A stretch of 64,000 bases of DNA from Nilaparvata lugens. Lineage: Eukaryota > Arthropoda > Insecta > Hemiptera > Delphacidae. Where the stretch lies: NCBI RefSeq assembly GCF_014356525.2, contig NC_052511.1, forward strand, positions 50,979,607 through 51,043,606, read 5' to 3'. A program made the position numbers and the translations under genes. Positions 1 through 11,439 of the stretch are shown piece after piece. Every line of letters begins with the position of its first letter. Within the stretch, counting starts at the first letter, position 1. The notes under the pieces are model-generated. The model searched no databases, was not told where the DNA came from, and worked only from the letters and a program-made list of their open reading frames with translations.

Positions 1-2
1 AG

Positions 3-55
3 AGGATGAAGAAGAAGAAGAAGAAAGAAAGAGAAATAAGAAGATTGAGAAGAAA
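3..55. repeat. GAA-rich simple sequence
   Basis: Imperfect (GAA)n purine tract. It opens a short Lys/Glu/Arg frame that continues into unrelated sequence and looks like chance coding. Confidence 0.7.
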
Positions 56-763
56 TCTCAGACCCCCAAGAGTTGAACGTATCTATTTGTCTTCGTTCCC
101 CAACTTTTTGTCCAGTGTTGACCGTCCCTGTACAATGTTTACCCATCTGCCCTCAGCTGGAAACCCTCTAGACACCCCTCTCCCCAAAAACCACAGCCTT
201 CAACCCCCTCTACGAACCCCTAGCAATCCCCCAAAACCCGAAAACTAACCCGGAAAGTTTGCAATTGTCATCCCAGCATCATCAGTTACCATCATCGGTC
301 TTGCGGGAAGGAAGCGCCCGCACAGATTGCCTTCTGAGTGCTGTTTGATTGTCCCCGCCTTGCATAGAGGAATCCCCCATGCAACGGAAGGGCACAGTGT
401 TGCAAGTAGCCGATGACACGCGGTGTTTTCTCAAGGTTCATGTCTCAAGGGCCCACAGGGCAATCTCGTTGTGCAAACATTGATATTTGATAAGGACTCG
501 ATAAGGGAAACTGGGTACTTCCCAAGGGAAGGCTATTTTCCTGCAGGATTCAATCCTACTGAGATTGTGTTAAGGTTGCTGGACTGAGTTATTGGAGGAC
601 TAGAGGAAGAATAATAGTAAATTTCCATCTAGAAACGAGAAAAACATCCAATACGGGGAGCTTGTCTTGAGGTGCGTGCGCCTACAAAATTATGCACGAC
701 TATGAACACGCTCATTCTACTTCTATTACTGCTTATTATATCTGTACAAATAGATTTATCACC
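56..763. other. Non-coding stretch with a C-rich tract
   Basis: No gene recognised. Bases about 160-245 are a C-rich tract of irregular CCCC/AAA blocks. The same texture recurs at 36.78-37.09 kb, and on the opposite strand at 9.72-9.85 kb. The rest is ordinary AT-rich sequence. Confidence 0.5.
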
Positions 764-792
764 AGCAGGTAACCCGTGCTCCGCAAGGGTCT
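764..792 (-). mobile_element. Helitron-like 3' end (family I)
   Basis: Read on the minus strand, this is a short imperfect hairpin (ACCC TT GCG ... GGGT arms), then a 6-nt spacer TACCTG, then CTGG followed by T. Hairpin, short spacer and CTRR|T is the textbook Helitron 3' terminus. A second copy lies at 56141-56172 with CTAG in place of CTGG. The body would extend rightward, but I cannot find its 5' end. Confidence 0.45.
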
Positions 793-1254
793 GAGAAAAA
801 TGTTTTTTTCTTCAGTTAGGGCTACTCAAGTGATTTGAGAATGGCATCATATAGCCGGAACATGTTGTGATAATGTAGACAATTTTAAAAAGGGTACTCA
901 GATTTCCATTTAACTTATATGTCTAATTGAAATGTTGACAAACTGAAAAATTGACCTACTGAACTCTAGAAGAATTTGAAATAGGCCTATAACCACCCTC
1001 GGTAAATTGAGATTCCATATGGAAAAATTCAAGTTATAATCAGTTGAGTAGTTCAGACGGGATGAAGTGTCATTGGGGAAGATAGATACAAAAGATGGAT
1101 ATGAATAGCTGATGAGCGTTTTCTCAACGTCTGTACGCTCCTTTAGAACAAATATCGAGGCACCTAGCTTCGCTCGTTTTTTATTTATTGACTTTTGATA
1201 AACCGAACACAATTCTTTAAAATGATTGGGGAAGGACTAACAGGCACAGCCCTG
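793..1254. other. Unassigned AT-rich sequence
   Basis: No gene or clear repeat boundary seen. An open frame on the minus strand near 910-1212 has no recognisable domain. The segment near 1225-1250 (GGACTAACAGGCACAGCC) resembles LINE 3'-end sequences seen near 46.5 and 49.0 kb. Confidence 0.4.
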
Positions 1255-2330
1255 TTGCAACCTTTGTTGCAGAGTTGAAAATTTCACCCTCCACATTGAA
1301 TCTGCTATAACAATAGAAGGAAAACATAAAGTAGTGGAATAATACATCAAATTAAAGAGAAAAGCCCTACAAATCTACCGTGAGCACTCATTTTTACAAT
1401 GCATTGTTGGAGAGTTGTAGGCCCTGAAACATAAAAAAATAGGATTAAAAGCTGTTATTTTAACAATTTTACACTCTTAAGAGTGTATATCTGGAAAACT
1501 GTTGGAGATATCACAAATTACCAGGAAACAAATATTGTAGGAAATTCATCAAGCTTCATTTCTGGATAGTTAGTCGGTTGAACGCATTTTCCTCGAGATA
1601 TGGGCGTGTAAGCAAAACATTGAAAAATTCAACTTTTAAACCACCCTCATCCCTTTAGCACAAGGGGTAGGGATGAGGACTTTTGATATGTTCACCACCT
1701 AACTGGTTACAAAAAATCTGCCAAGTCAAAAATTGTGTTCAAAACATTCTCTCCAAAATCCTTTGTCAATTGGTCTATTTTTGCATAACTGAAGATATCA
1801 CACTCAACACTGAAGCTGCTGCAACAGTCGTGGGGATGTGCGTGAACTTGTGAAATTATACATCGAATTGAAGAGAATTTGATGCTCTATAAGCTCATGA
1901 TCAGCATGGATTTTTCCCATCGATATTCAAAAAGTTATTAGAGCAAAATTAGCAAAAATTGAAGGAAAATGTGTTTTTTTCAAAAATGTCACAACTTTTA
2001 GAGCGGATATCTCGAAAAGCGAGAGAGATATAGAAAAAGTTGTGGTATCAATATTGTAGGAAATTAAGTAAGCTTCAATTTCTTATAGAACAGTCATGTC
2101 TGTAAAATGCATAGTTTTCGAGTTTCATGCGAGAAACCAAAAAATGGTACCTTTGAACCACCCCTACCCCCTTAACACTGTGGGTAGGGGTGGGGACTTT
2201 TGATATGTTTACCTCCTTACTACCCTAAACAGAACTGTAGTGTCAAAAATTTTCATCCAAACTTTTCCCTCTATAACACTTCGTTGACTGGGCTATAAGG
2301 ATGCTTCAAGCAAAACACTACTGTATTAGG
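1255..2330. repeat. Diverged tandem pair, about 530-bp units
   Basis: Two successive units share order and wording. Each has a gagatatc/gatatctcga segment, then 'attgtaggaaatt', then a segment ending in 'gacttttgatatgtt' after a small inverted pair of CCC and GGGG blocks (near 1640-1690 and 2160-2210). Identity is clearly imperfect, so the duplication is old. No coding frame spans it. Confidence 0.6.
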
Positions 2331-2706
2331 CAACATATTAGACACAGAGTGTTAATTATGAGTTAATGAGATACAGGTCTCTATCCTACAATTGCATTCA
2401 AATGCTTGATGATGTAAGATTGTGTAAGAATCATGATGGAACGATCAATCATTCATTAATTAATATACTGTCATCTTGAATGAATGATCACTGTCAAATT
2501 GGTTCTAGCAGAAACATCATCTCAATCCTTCATTCTAATTTCGTGACTTTTCATCTCTGAATTTGTTTTAATGACAGAGAAAATGTTGATGATAGATATG
2601 GACATAATTTCATTAATTCAACTAAGGATTTATTCTTCTTCTTCTTCTTCTTTCAAGGATTAGGCGTACACACCTGTTCCGGTTTCAAAGGATATAACTA
2701 TTTACT

Positions 2707-3075
2707 CTACCATCTTTTCAGAGGTCTGCCAATATCCCTTCTACCGTAGGGTCTATATTTCATGACAGCCTCTGGTATCCTAGTATCTGGCATTCGTTCC
2801 ACATGGTTTTTCCAGTTCAATCTGTTTATTTCAAGTTGTGCAGCTAATGATGATATTCCCAACTCATTCCTAATGTCATCATTGCGGAATCTGTCCAAAT
2901 TTGTACAACCTTTCACACTTCGAAGAAAACGCATCTCTGCAGCTTGAACTCTGCTTAATGTTTTCTTCTTGCTAACCCAAGTTTCTGCTCCATACAATAA
3001 TGTTGGTACCGCCATCACTTTATAAAATTTTAATTGTGTCTCCTTCCTTGTTCTGTTTTTCAACCGGCGTTTCAT
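2707..3075 (-). pseudogene. Frameshifted C-terminal end of the LINE protein
   Basis: A 122-residue frame that continues the polymerase after a shift near 3075-3100. It contains 'LKFYKVMAVPTLLYGAETW' (residues 15-33), the conserved thumb/C-terminal block of this LINE group, then 'LNWKNHVERMPDTRIP' and the terminal GRRDIGRP...KRW followed by a stop. The methionine at its start is not a real start codon. Confidence 0.88.
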
Positions 3076-5435
3076 TGTACCACATATATGTAGAATCTAT
3101 TCAGTTTCAGATCCACATCATTATCAAATCCATATGTGATCTCAACACCCAGGTACTTGAAATAGGACACTTGTTCGAGTAAAGCGTCATCCAGCATTAT
3201 TTTGGTCCTGACAGGTGATTTGCCGCAGAATGCCATTGTTTTGGTTTTGCTTTTTGAGATAAACAAATTATACTTCTTTGTAATGTTATTCAGAACATAC
3301 ATTGCCTTCTGCAAGTTGTCTTCAGAGTTCTGTAGAATAACAAGGTCATCTGCGAACATTAAAATCATTAAATATCTTGTCAGATCCAATCGTATTCCAG
3401 GAGGAGCTTCATTCATCCAGCATCGTATAACGTCGTCAAGGTAGATATTAAATAAAGATGGGGATAAGCTACAACCTTGCCTTACACCTTGGTTTGTCGC
3501 GATTTCTTCGGTGAGGTGGGATCCTGTGTCAATAGTAATTTTGGTTCCTTGATATAAGCTTTTTATCGCGTCAATTAAATGCTTGGGATATCCTCTTCTT
3601 GTCATAATGCACCAAAGTGTAGGTCTATCTAAACGGTCAAAAGCCTTTTCAAAATCAACGAATGCCATGTGGGTCTCAATATTAAATTCCCTATTTTTCT
3701 CAATAATCTGCTTCAAACTGAACACCTGATCAATGCAAGAGTGACCTTTCCGGAAACCTGACTGTTCCTCCAACAAAATGGTATTTGAGATTGGTTGAAG
3801 TCTACCATTAATTATTTTGCTGTAAATTTTGTAAGCCGCTTGTAGCAAGCTGATTCCTCTATAGTTGGATACATTATTTCTCTCTCCTTTTTTGAATATT
3901 GATACGATTTTTGAAATTTTCCATTCTTCCGGAATTTTACAGCTCTTCCAACACATGTTTATAAAGTGCAGAAACCTAAATCTGAAAAATAAACCTCCGT
4001 ATTTAATTAGTTCTGAGTTTATACCATCTATACCAGTCGACTTTCTATTTTTTGTATTTTTTAAAGCAGCTCCCAGTTCTGTCAACTCTATCATATCCAC
4101 TGTGGGCTCCCCAATTCTTTCTATCTCGGTCTCTTGAGTTGTTGGATTGTACCAGAGATTTCTATAGTGTTTAATCCACTCTTCCTCGGTGATGATGTTG
4201 ATATGAACTGTATCTTTGTTGGTTCTATTCATGTGCCTCATGATCTTATAAGCAATTGTTTGTCTACCATGCAGATCATCTTCCATATTGCTTACAAACC
4301 GATCCCAGGACTCAGCATGCTTTCTCCTCACTATAGTTCTAGCTGCATTTCTTTTTTCCATGTACACATTTCTGGCTTCATCTGTTCTTGCTTGAATAAA
4401 TTTTTTATATGCCTTCTGCTTTTCTTTGATGACGAATTCTATCTCATCATCCCAAATCTTCAATCCTCTTTTTCGGCGAGATTTCTTTTTTTTACCGATT
4501 ACCTCATCTGCAACTTTAGAGATTGCATATTTTATATTACTCCATTCCTCCTCTATATTATCGCTTGTGGGTATAGTTTGTAATAATTTTGTCAACCTCT
4601 TCTCATAAAGACCTTGAATACTTTCTTCCTGTAACAAATATACTTTATAGACTTCATCCCTATCTTGTTGCTTTACCTTACTAGTTTTCCTATTCCTCCA
4701 ACAGGCCAAAACTTCTATTTTGGAAACGACCAAATAATGATCAGAGCCTACATCACAGCCTCTATATGCTCTGATATCTCTCACTTGAGGGGCAATCTTT
4801 TCATTTGCAATCACATAATCAATCAGAGACCTGGTGTTTCTGGCAGCCCAAGTGTATTTGTGGATATCTTTTTTCTTAAAGAAAGTATTAGTGATTTTCA
4901 ATGTATTATATATGGAAAAATCAATCAGTCGTCTCCCGTTGTTATTTAAGTGATCTTCTCCATATATACCCACCGCACCTTGCACATTTCTGTTACCCAC
5001 TCTTGCATTCAAATCTCCAGCAATGATCAGGTGATCCATTTTGTATTTATTGACCTGCTTTTGTAGTGCTTCATAGAAAGATTCACTTAGTTCTTCTCTA
5101 TTTTCTTCTGTAGCATAAACTCCTATTACTCATAAGTATCCTCTTTCTATTTTGAATCTCATGACAATAATCCTTTCATTGATGTAAGAGTAAGACTCTA
5201 TTTTATTTTTCCACTTGTCATCTACTAATATGGCCACTCCACCACAAGCTCGCTGATTTTGTCCTACACCGCTGTATGCCATCATATATCCTCCCATATC
5301 TTTTGTTCCTTGTAATTTCTTCTTAGTTTCAGTTAAGACAGTGATATTGATTCCTTTTTCCTTCAAAATGTTAACTAACTCAATTTCTTTCAAATGTAAA
5401 CCTCCTCTTATATTCCAAGTTGCTAAATTTAACAA
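3072..5435 (-). pseudogene. LINE endonuclease-reverse transcriptase, one nonsense codon
   Basis: One reading frame from 5435 to 3072, interrupted only by a TGA at 5130-5132. The N-terminal part has the endonuclease start LATWNIRGG and VLTETKKK. In the 655-residue portion that begins at the ATG at 5037-5039, I see GDLNARVG (residues 8-15) and SDHYLV (99-104) of the nuclease. The polymerase follows: NYRGISLL (392-399), SGFRKGH (427-433), motif A VDFEKAFD (461-468), motif B QGVRQG (517-522), motif C FADD (562-565) and YFKYLG (626-631). All catalytic aspartates are present. It would copy LINE RNA into nicked target DNA. The frame is lost near 3075-3100, where the C-terminal part continues in another frame. 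So few lesions suggest fairly recent activity. Confidence 0.9.
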
Positions 5436-5560
5436 ATCCGTTATTCCAAATCGTTTATGTTTGCTATTTCCGTTTTTATTTCCTAAATTCCGGTCCGGTT
5501 TATATCCTTTTTGAAACTTGTGAGTGATTATGAGATTCCCCTAAAGACGTTACCAGCGTC

Positions 5561-6389
5561 TAGTAGAGTAGTCCAATGGTGGGGCCGCCACCTTAGAGCA
5601 TCTGAACACACTCACAGTATTTATTTATAAATGGAAATATTGTGAAAGTTTTAACTAGAGAGAGAGAGACAAATAATGTAACTAGCAGTGATGACGTCAC
5701 TACGCAAACAGTGTACGTATGTATGGAAGCCAAGTATCACTCCCAATTGACCGCTGGGAGCAATAGGTGTCCGGCCATTCTATAGAAAAATAAGACGAAG
5801 AGAAGAACTAAAACAAGTGAAAGAAAGTGAGGAAGAAGGAGAAGAAGAGACGAGACAACAGAGGTTTGATAATCAGTGAGTTGGATCGTTGGATGATTAT
5901 GGTGTGCAGATTCCCTTTCAACAAGCGTCTCAACATCAAACGGTTCCAATATTGATATTAAAATTACCTGTTTCAATATCTTCCCCCTCCCCTATCACTC
6001 TACCTTACTCCCCCCTACCATACATCCCTGCCTTTCTTTATACCTTTAGCTTCCTTGCAAGGAAACACATTTTTCCCTGAACAGGTATCATCATAGTCAT
6101 CAACATCATTCTGAGGGAGAATTTGCAAGGAGAGTGAGTTTCTTCGATGTCTTCGAATAGGGAATAAGGGATAAAAGGTTGTCAGGGAGGTATAAGTTGA
6201 ATAAGAGAGGGGTAACTAAGGACGGGTGGAGGTAGGCTCATCAACCACCCCAAAAAAACCTTCCTCACAGCCTTGCAAAGCTTATTTACATTATAAATCA
6301 TTTCTATAGCTTTTCTGAACCTCCCTCCCCGTCCATTTCAGTCACTGGAGATAGGCTTGGATTTTGAGAAAAATATATATGATGACATT
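5561..6389. other. No gene seen
   Basis: A short GA run near 5658-5670 and a purine-rich piece at 5790-5855. No element boundaries or domains recognised. Confidence 0.4.
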
Positions 6390-6478
6390 TCTCATCTCAA
6401 ATTGTCAGTATTCCTTGTACAATGCCAATGTCGAATCCCATTCAACCAATACTGACTGTAACTAATGATTTACCTTCA
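6390..6478. repeat. Family G mini-hairpin element
   Basis: About 90 bp with 'TTGTCAGTATTCC' near one end and 'CCAATACTGACTG' near the other, the signature of a very short inverted-repeat family found at least eight times in this window. Confidence 0.5.
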
Positions 6479-6540
6479 CTGTGGCTGTAAATCGGAGTGT
6501 CTTTACTTCTCAATTCGAACCGAAAAAGAGAGAGAAAACA

Positions 6541-6665
6541 AAAAGAGGGAGAAAAAGTAGAAGAAGAAGCGTAAGCAGAAGCAGAAGAAGAAGAAGAAGA
6601 AGAAGAAGAAGAAGAAGAGAAGAAGAAGAAGAAGAAGAAGAAGAAGAAGAAGAAAAAGAAGATAG
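6541..6665. repeat. (AAG)n trinucleotide microsatellite
   Basis: Long AAG/GAA run with few interruptions. It produces the apparent poly-Arg and poly-Glu plus-strand frame and a poly-Phe/Leu minus-strand frame, neither of which is credible as a gene. Confidence 0.9.
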
Positions 6666-6779
6666 AAGAAGTAACGATTCTGACTTCCCTTTTGCAAGTA
6701 AAATATCGTATTGTTTTTCTCGCTTTTTATCAAGTTCTGGAAAAATATGTTATCTTCGTTTTCCATTGGACGCTTGAAA

Positions 6780-7250
6780 TATGCCGCCTTTTTTCTTTTC
6801 CGTAACGATTTCAGACGTTCCTTTGAATGCTTTTCACTGAATTTCGCAATGAATAATTCATGAGTTCATGAAATGCTGCCTGATGATATTTTTATTGTTT
6901 GGTATCGTCAGAAATGAATATTACTTGGGATTACTTTATTGAAAATTTTATCAAAGTGAATGGCGAAATAATGCTCAAGTTCCCAAGTTTCAAAGAGGCA
7001 TGACTTATATTTCATTGGATGATTCGCTGGAAAAGACTAATTTTAAAAATACTTCATGATTCTACAATATTGTCTGATGGAAATCATGGTAGGTTAAACT
7101 TTTGGAATTTCTCTAAAAGTAAGAACGATCATAAAGCTGAAATTCATTAAACTTTTGGAATTTTTCTGAAAGTGAAAAAGATCATGAAGCTGAAATTCTA
7201 TCCAATTGAGTGATTCCGTGAAGAAGACTAATTCGTACGTCTTGGTATTT
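6780..7250. other. Unassigned sequence with a small internal duplication
   Basis: Near 7095-7200 a segment 'aacttttggaatttctctaaaagt' is repeated in diverged form about 55 bp later. No gene seen. Confidence 0.4.
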
Positions 7251-7406
7251 TACTTTCCTCGCCACATTACCATAGGTAAGGAGAGTATTGCTTTCCGAAA
7301 AAAATTAAGGTACCCCAATTTCTAAATTTCTATACGTTTCAAGGTCCCCTGGGTCCAAAAAAGTGGTTTTTGGGTATTGGTCTGTATGTGTGTGTGTGTG
7401 TGTGTA

Positions 7407-7462
<56 letters not shown>

Positions 7463-8175
7463 AGTGTATGTGCGTCTGTGTACATGATATCTCATCTCCC
7501 AATCAACGGAATGACTCCGCCTAATAAAGAGTATTTTCATTTTCATTTCATTTTCAATGACTTGAATTTGGAACGTCAAGTCCTTACAATATAAGGATCC
7601 GACACGAACAATTTCGATCAAATGCAATTCAAGATGGCGGCTGAAATGACGAAAATGTTGTCAAAAACAGGGTTTTTCGCGATTTTGTCGAAAACGGCTG
7701 CAACGATTTTGATTAAAGTTATACCTACAATAGTCATCGATAAGCTCTATCAACTGCCACAAGTCCCATATCTGTAAAAATTTCAGGAGCACTGCACCAT
7801 CTATGCAAAGTTTGATTTTAGATTATCAATTATCAGGCTTCAGATACAATTTAAACAAAAAATTTTGAGAGGAAAAAATTGAGCATAAGAATCTCTACAA
7901 TTAATGTTTAGTAACATTTTCACCTAAAATTAAAAATAAGCTCGAAATTCGAGAAAATGTGATTATCCAATTTCAAACTGTTGGCAACTGTTGATTCTAT
8001 TGAATGATTCACTATGAAGAGATAGCAGACCTCGTGTGTCTCCAGCGTTATCGCCCTGTCACCAGCTGGCTCAAATCTTTAAATAGTAAACTTGAGATGC
8101 GCGGGAACACTAGCGTCAGGTGATCAATTGTCATAACGGCAAGGAAAGTTGTGTGAGTGCGCCACACCAGATTTT
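7251..8175 (-). mobile_element. Family B repeat with internal CA microsatellite, copy 1
   Basis: Matches the copies at 17377-18324 and 56251-57071 over essentially their whole length, here reversed. One end is AATCTGGTGTGGCGCACTC and the other GGAAAGT followed by A's. Next to the GGAAAGT end is a hairpin, ACTTTCCTTACCTAT against ATAGGGCAAGGAAAGT in copy 4. A CA/TG run sits at the same internal position in every copy. No coding capacity, so non-autonomous; class unknown. Confidence 0.75.
7386..7460. repeat. (TG)n microsatellite inside family B
   Basis: Dinucleotide run with TA interruptions. All frames across it (poly Thr-His, poly Val-Cys) are artefacts. Confidence 0.9.
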
Positions 8176-8412
8176 TGTATTTTGCTCGTTGTCACCTAAG
8201 ATGGATTAAAATATAGTGTTATGCTTCTCCCACTGTCCTTTTTCCTTTCTTTGTTGGCAAGCTGCTCTCAATTGTGGAAAACTCATGAAAGCTATGTCTT
8301 TTTCACTTAAATTCAATTAATATTAAAAGTGTTCACAGTTGGACTATTATAATCAAAATTAGGGAGAGAAAAAGTTCCAGGTTCATCCTGTTGATTCTCT
8401 CCCAATCATCCT

Positions 8413-8706
8413 TTTGGTAGAGAGTTAGTGGGGAGGATTTTTTTAATATTCTTTCCGAAGAATGGACATTGATATGTCCAAAGCTCCGCCAATTTATGTA
8501 GATGCATAACAATATAATTATTATCTATAGTTATCATATTGCAAATTGCTTTTTCATATCGAATACAGTACAATAATTATTTTCTTAGTCTATATTATGT
8601 AAATTCATCTATAATTTTGCTGTATTGTAAGCTATTGTATATAAGTGTATAAGCCGGTATATATTGCAATTCATATAAATAAAGTACTCAATCAATCAAT
8701 CAATCA
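8413..8706 (+). mobile_element. Family C retroposon with (CAAT)n tail, copy 1
   Basis: Starts TTGGTAGAGAGTTAGTGG. It holds a small hairpin GGACAT-TGAT-ATGTCC and ends in AATAAAGTACTC then (AATC)n. An AATAAA-like signal followed by a short tandem tail is typical of the 3' end of LINEs or SINEs. Copies at 36077-36369 and 60440-60728 have the same limits; partial ones lie near 61.49 and 62.33 kb. No A or B box seen. Confidence 0.7.
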
Positions 8707-9044
8707 TCAATTTCATATTGTGATTGTGGAATGACTCATAACTGAACTCATAACTGATTTGCTTCGATTCATTGATCTATGTGAACACTCTCAGTTAGAG
8801 TTGTATTTGCAAATGATACCTACAGAAGTTTATTTCAAATGACAAGAAGGAAAATGTTAAGTGATAGACAAGGAAAACTGATTAGAACGAGAACCAAAAT
8901 GGTATTGGAGTTTTTTTCAGATTGATTTCTACATTTCGATGCAGGTTTATTAATAAGTTAATGCAGGTTAAGTAATAGAAATATTAGGTTGAAGTAAGAA
9001 AATATATAAAAGTGAGAAGCTTTTCCAGGAAAAATAGGAAAAAT

Positions 9045-9400
9045 TCTGCTGCTCTTGTATTTTTTAGTTTTAGTTTATCAGAGATTGACAATGGTTTAAT
9101 AACCGAAACCGGTCTTCCGGTTATAACTTTCTAATTTTCATCGTTCTAACTTTCAATAAAATCTGTGATTATTGACAATTTCTGAGTCTTTTTATTCAAT
9201 ATTCCAATTGCTGGGTTCATTTATAATATTGAGATACAGGTTTTAGTTGTTACACCATTATCTCTGGTAAACTAAAACTACAAGTAGAGAGCAGCAGTAT
9301 TTAAACTAACGGTCGAGCACCGTTATTGGTAGAAGCCTTGACCTATCAAGGTCACCTGTTACCTTCATAACTACACAAAAATTTGTTGGAATAGATGAGG
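9045..9400. repeat. Family E repeat, two halves tail to tail
   Basis: The right-hand half of family E ('AGATTGACAATGG', 'ATAACCGAAACCGGTC') runs forward to about 9215. From about 9233 a diverged inverted half follows ('TTACACCATTATCTCTGG', 'AAACTAAAAC', 'GAGCAGCAG'). Compare the near-perfect palindrome at 23.2-23.9 kb. Confidence 0.6.
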
Positions 9401-11047
9401 TTAATTCAAGTTTGCTAGGTAATCATTACACACAAAATATAGTAGATAAAGCACAACAAAAGATGGAAATCAATTCTACACATGAACGATACATGTCTAC
9501 ATAAATCTACATCACATTCAGTGGTTTTTTGACAATTTCTTAGTCTTTTTCATTCAATAAAAATAGGAAGGTTATAGTAAGGAAAAGAAGAGAAAGGAAA
9601 GAAAGTAAAAGGGTAAACATATCAAGTTTGGTCACTCTCTCTCTCTCTCACACAGACAGAAACACCCTAAAACAGGTTGGCCACCATAAAGAATTATTGA
9701 CTTGTGCATTGAATGTGTGGGTGTTTGTTGGCCAAGAGAGGGGGGTGAAAAGGGTCCAATTGAGAGGTACAAGGGGGCTGGTGGGCTTCAAGAGGTGGGG
9801 TACTTCAAAAGAGGGTTTAAGAGGGAAGGGGAGGTGTTAAAGAAGGTAGAGAGGTTTAAGGGTCTATGAAATATTCATAGACCACCTCTCTTCGTTCGGC
9901 ATGTATAAATTCTTTCCTTTTCCATTTACTGCCGGCTGGATTTCGTGGCTACTTCGAAGGGTAGACTCATGACCGGTGCTTTGCAAGTGATTTTTCACTC
10001 CACGAAACACTGGAATAGTAATGGATTTTGGAATATTATGATAATTCATGGAAGGTAGCTTGATGTCCCAGCTCTGGAATCAATGCTGAATTCAATGAAT
10101 TTCCATTCATACTTTGATTCAAAGTGTTTTAGATTGACTTGAAGTGGGGAAATAGTATATTTCGCACCTAGAGCAGAAAATGAGATTTTACCGGCTCGAA
10201 ATCGGTTTTCAAGGCCGAGGACTAGAAAAGATTGAGAGCCGGAAAAACATTTTTACCCGTGGTGCGAACAATATTTTTCGCCACACTACAGATATTGCTG
10301 ACAAAATAAATGAAGAATACAAAATAAAGAATACTTGTTATCGTACCTATCTCTTGATTTTAGTGGTAGAAGATTTGCAGTCAGGAATTCAGATTCTTTT
10401 AAAATTTCACTTGGAATAGCACGGGCGTCGTCATCTTCAAGCATTTTTGAAAATTTGGAATGCGCTAATCAACAATAAATAATTGAATAAAACTGGTTGC
10501 GAACCGAATGCTGAATTAGTTTGATTTGAAACTCGAATTGAAATCATGGCGACTTCAGCTGATGAAAAAAGTGGACACTCGCCCGATCTAGCGGATGACT
10601 TATCAACTACGGACTTCCATGACCGGCTGGAAAGAGACCACTTTCTGGCCTAGACCGGAAAAGAAACCCTTTTCTGACGTCAGACGAGAGTCGTCTGCAA
10701 ACAAGGTCTTTCAGATCTACGTAGGGACTGGAAAACAGCTGCTTTCTGTGCAGTGTGGCGAAAACAGTTAGTTCAAGCCAGTCTCATTTTGAAGCAGTTG
10801 ATCGATTATAATGAATTAACACTTGAAAAGTTTGTTGTTCATTCCTCAACTATCACGGAGAAATTGAACCATATCTCTGAATGTCCAATTCATTCATTCA
10901 TTCTTTCCACTCTATTCTAAGTAATTGAATGAATTGAATTGAATTTGTCGATTTCATTTCACTTTCAATTCATTCAAAAATTTCAATACCAAATTTGATA
11001 ATTCATTGGTAACTACAATCTGATTCTTATCTGTTATTGAGTATGAT
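9401..11047. other. No gene recognised; G-rich tract near its start
   Basis: Bases 9720-9850 are G-rich (runs of 3-6 G), the complement in texture of the C-rich tracts at 0.16 and 36.8 kb. A hairpin-like GTGGTGCGAAC...TTCGCCACAC lies near 10259-10287, and GTGTGGCGAAAA recurs near 10754, hinting at another inverted-repeat element whose limits I cannot set. The 79-codon frame at 10180 shows no domain. Confidence 0.4.
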
Positions 11048-11319
11048 CATAGAGAAATGATAGCATGGATATCCCATGGTATAGGGCGTTTATGTCGCAA
11101 GTTTCACTGTTATCTCAAGCCGATAGTTCACGTAGTTCTTTCCTATGCAGCTGTGTGACGCTGGTAGTCTCTTGAATTGTGCCGTTCATACACTATCACC
11201 CCAACAAAACAGTAAAAATTGACAATAATCGACAGTAATCGGCTTGAGATAACAGTAAAAGCTGCGACATAAATTCCCTATACCATGGGATATCTACTTA
11301 CGCTATTGTTTATCTATGG
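11048..11319. mobile_element. Family J MITE, copy 1
   Basis: About 270 bp with long imperfect inverted ends. The left arm has ATATCCCATGGTATAGGG and CTGTTATCTCAAGCCGAT; the right arm has the complements ATCGGCTTGAGATAACAG and CCCTATACCATGGGATAT. A second copy is at 44933-45213. No coding capacity. Confidence 0.8.
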
Positions 11320-11439
11320 TATGATGGTAGAAATTGTTTCTAGCCCTCATAAAGCTACTTGCAAAGCTATCACGAAAAATCTTTGAAAAAAATGTGAGTA
11401 TAGGACACATTTCAACCAGCACCGTTGTAAATCATCCAA

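Larger units (their letters stand above)
2632..5560 (-). mobile_element. RTE-like non-LTR retrotransposon (LINE), nearly full length
   Basis: Minus-strand LINE. An apurinic-type endonuclease is followed by reverse transcriptase and a C-terminal 'GRRDIGRP' segment ending in KRW. After the stop there is a short 3' UTR and a (GAA)n tail, read as TTCTTC on the plus strand at about 2634-2652. A microsatellite tail in place of poly(A) is usual for RTE-type LINEs. The frame is open upstream to about 5543 but has no ATG there, so the 5' limit is uncertain. The element is inactive because of one in-frame stop and one frameshift. RTE assignment is from motif wording and tail type; a related craniofacial-like arthropod clade is the alternative. 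Confidence 0.88.

Noticed and set aside
6481..6777. Arg-rich/Glu-rich putative nuclear protein
   Set aside because: AAG trinucleotide run; no sequence outside the run supports a gene.
9045..9215. Active hammerhead ribozyme in family E
   Set aside because: The GAAAC half is present, but the required CTGANGA reads TTGACAA in every copy here.
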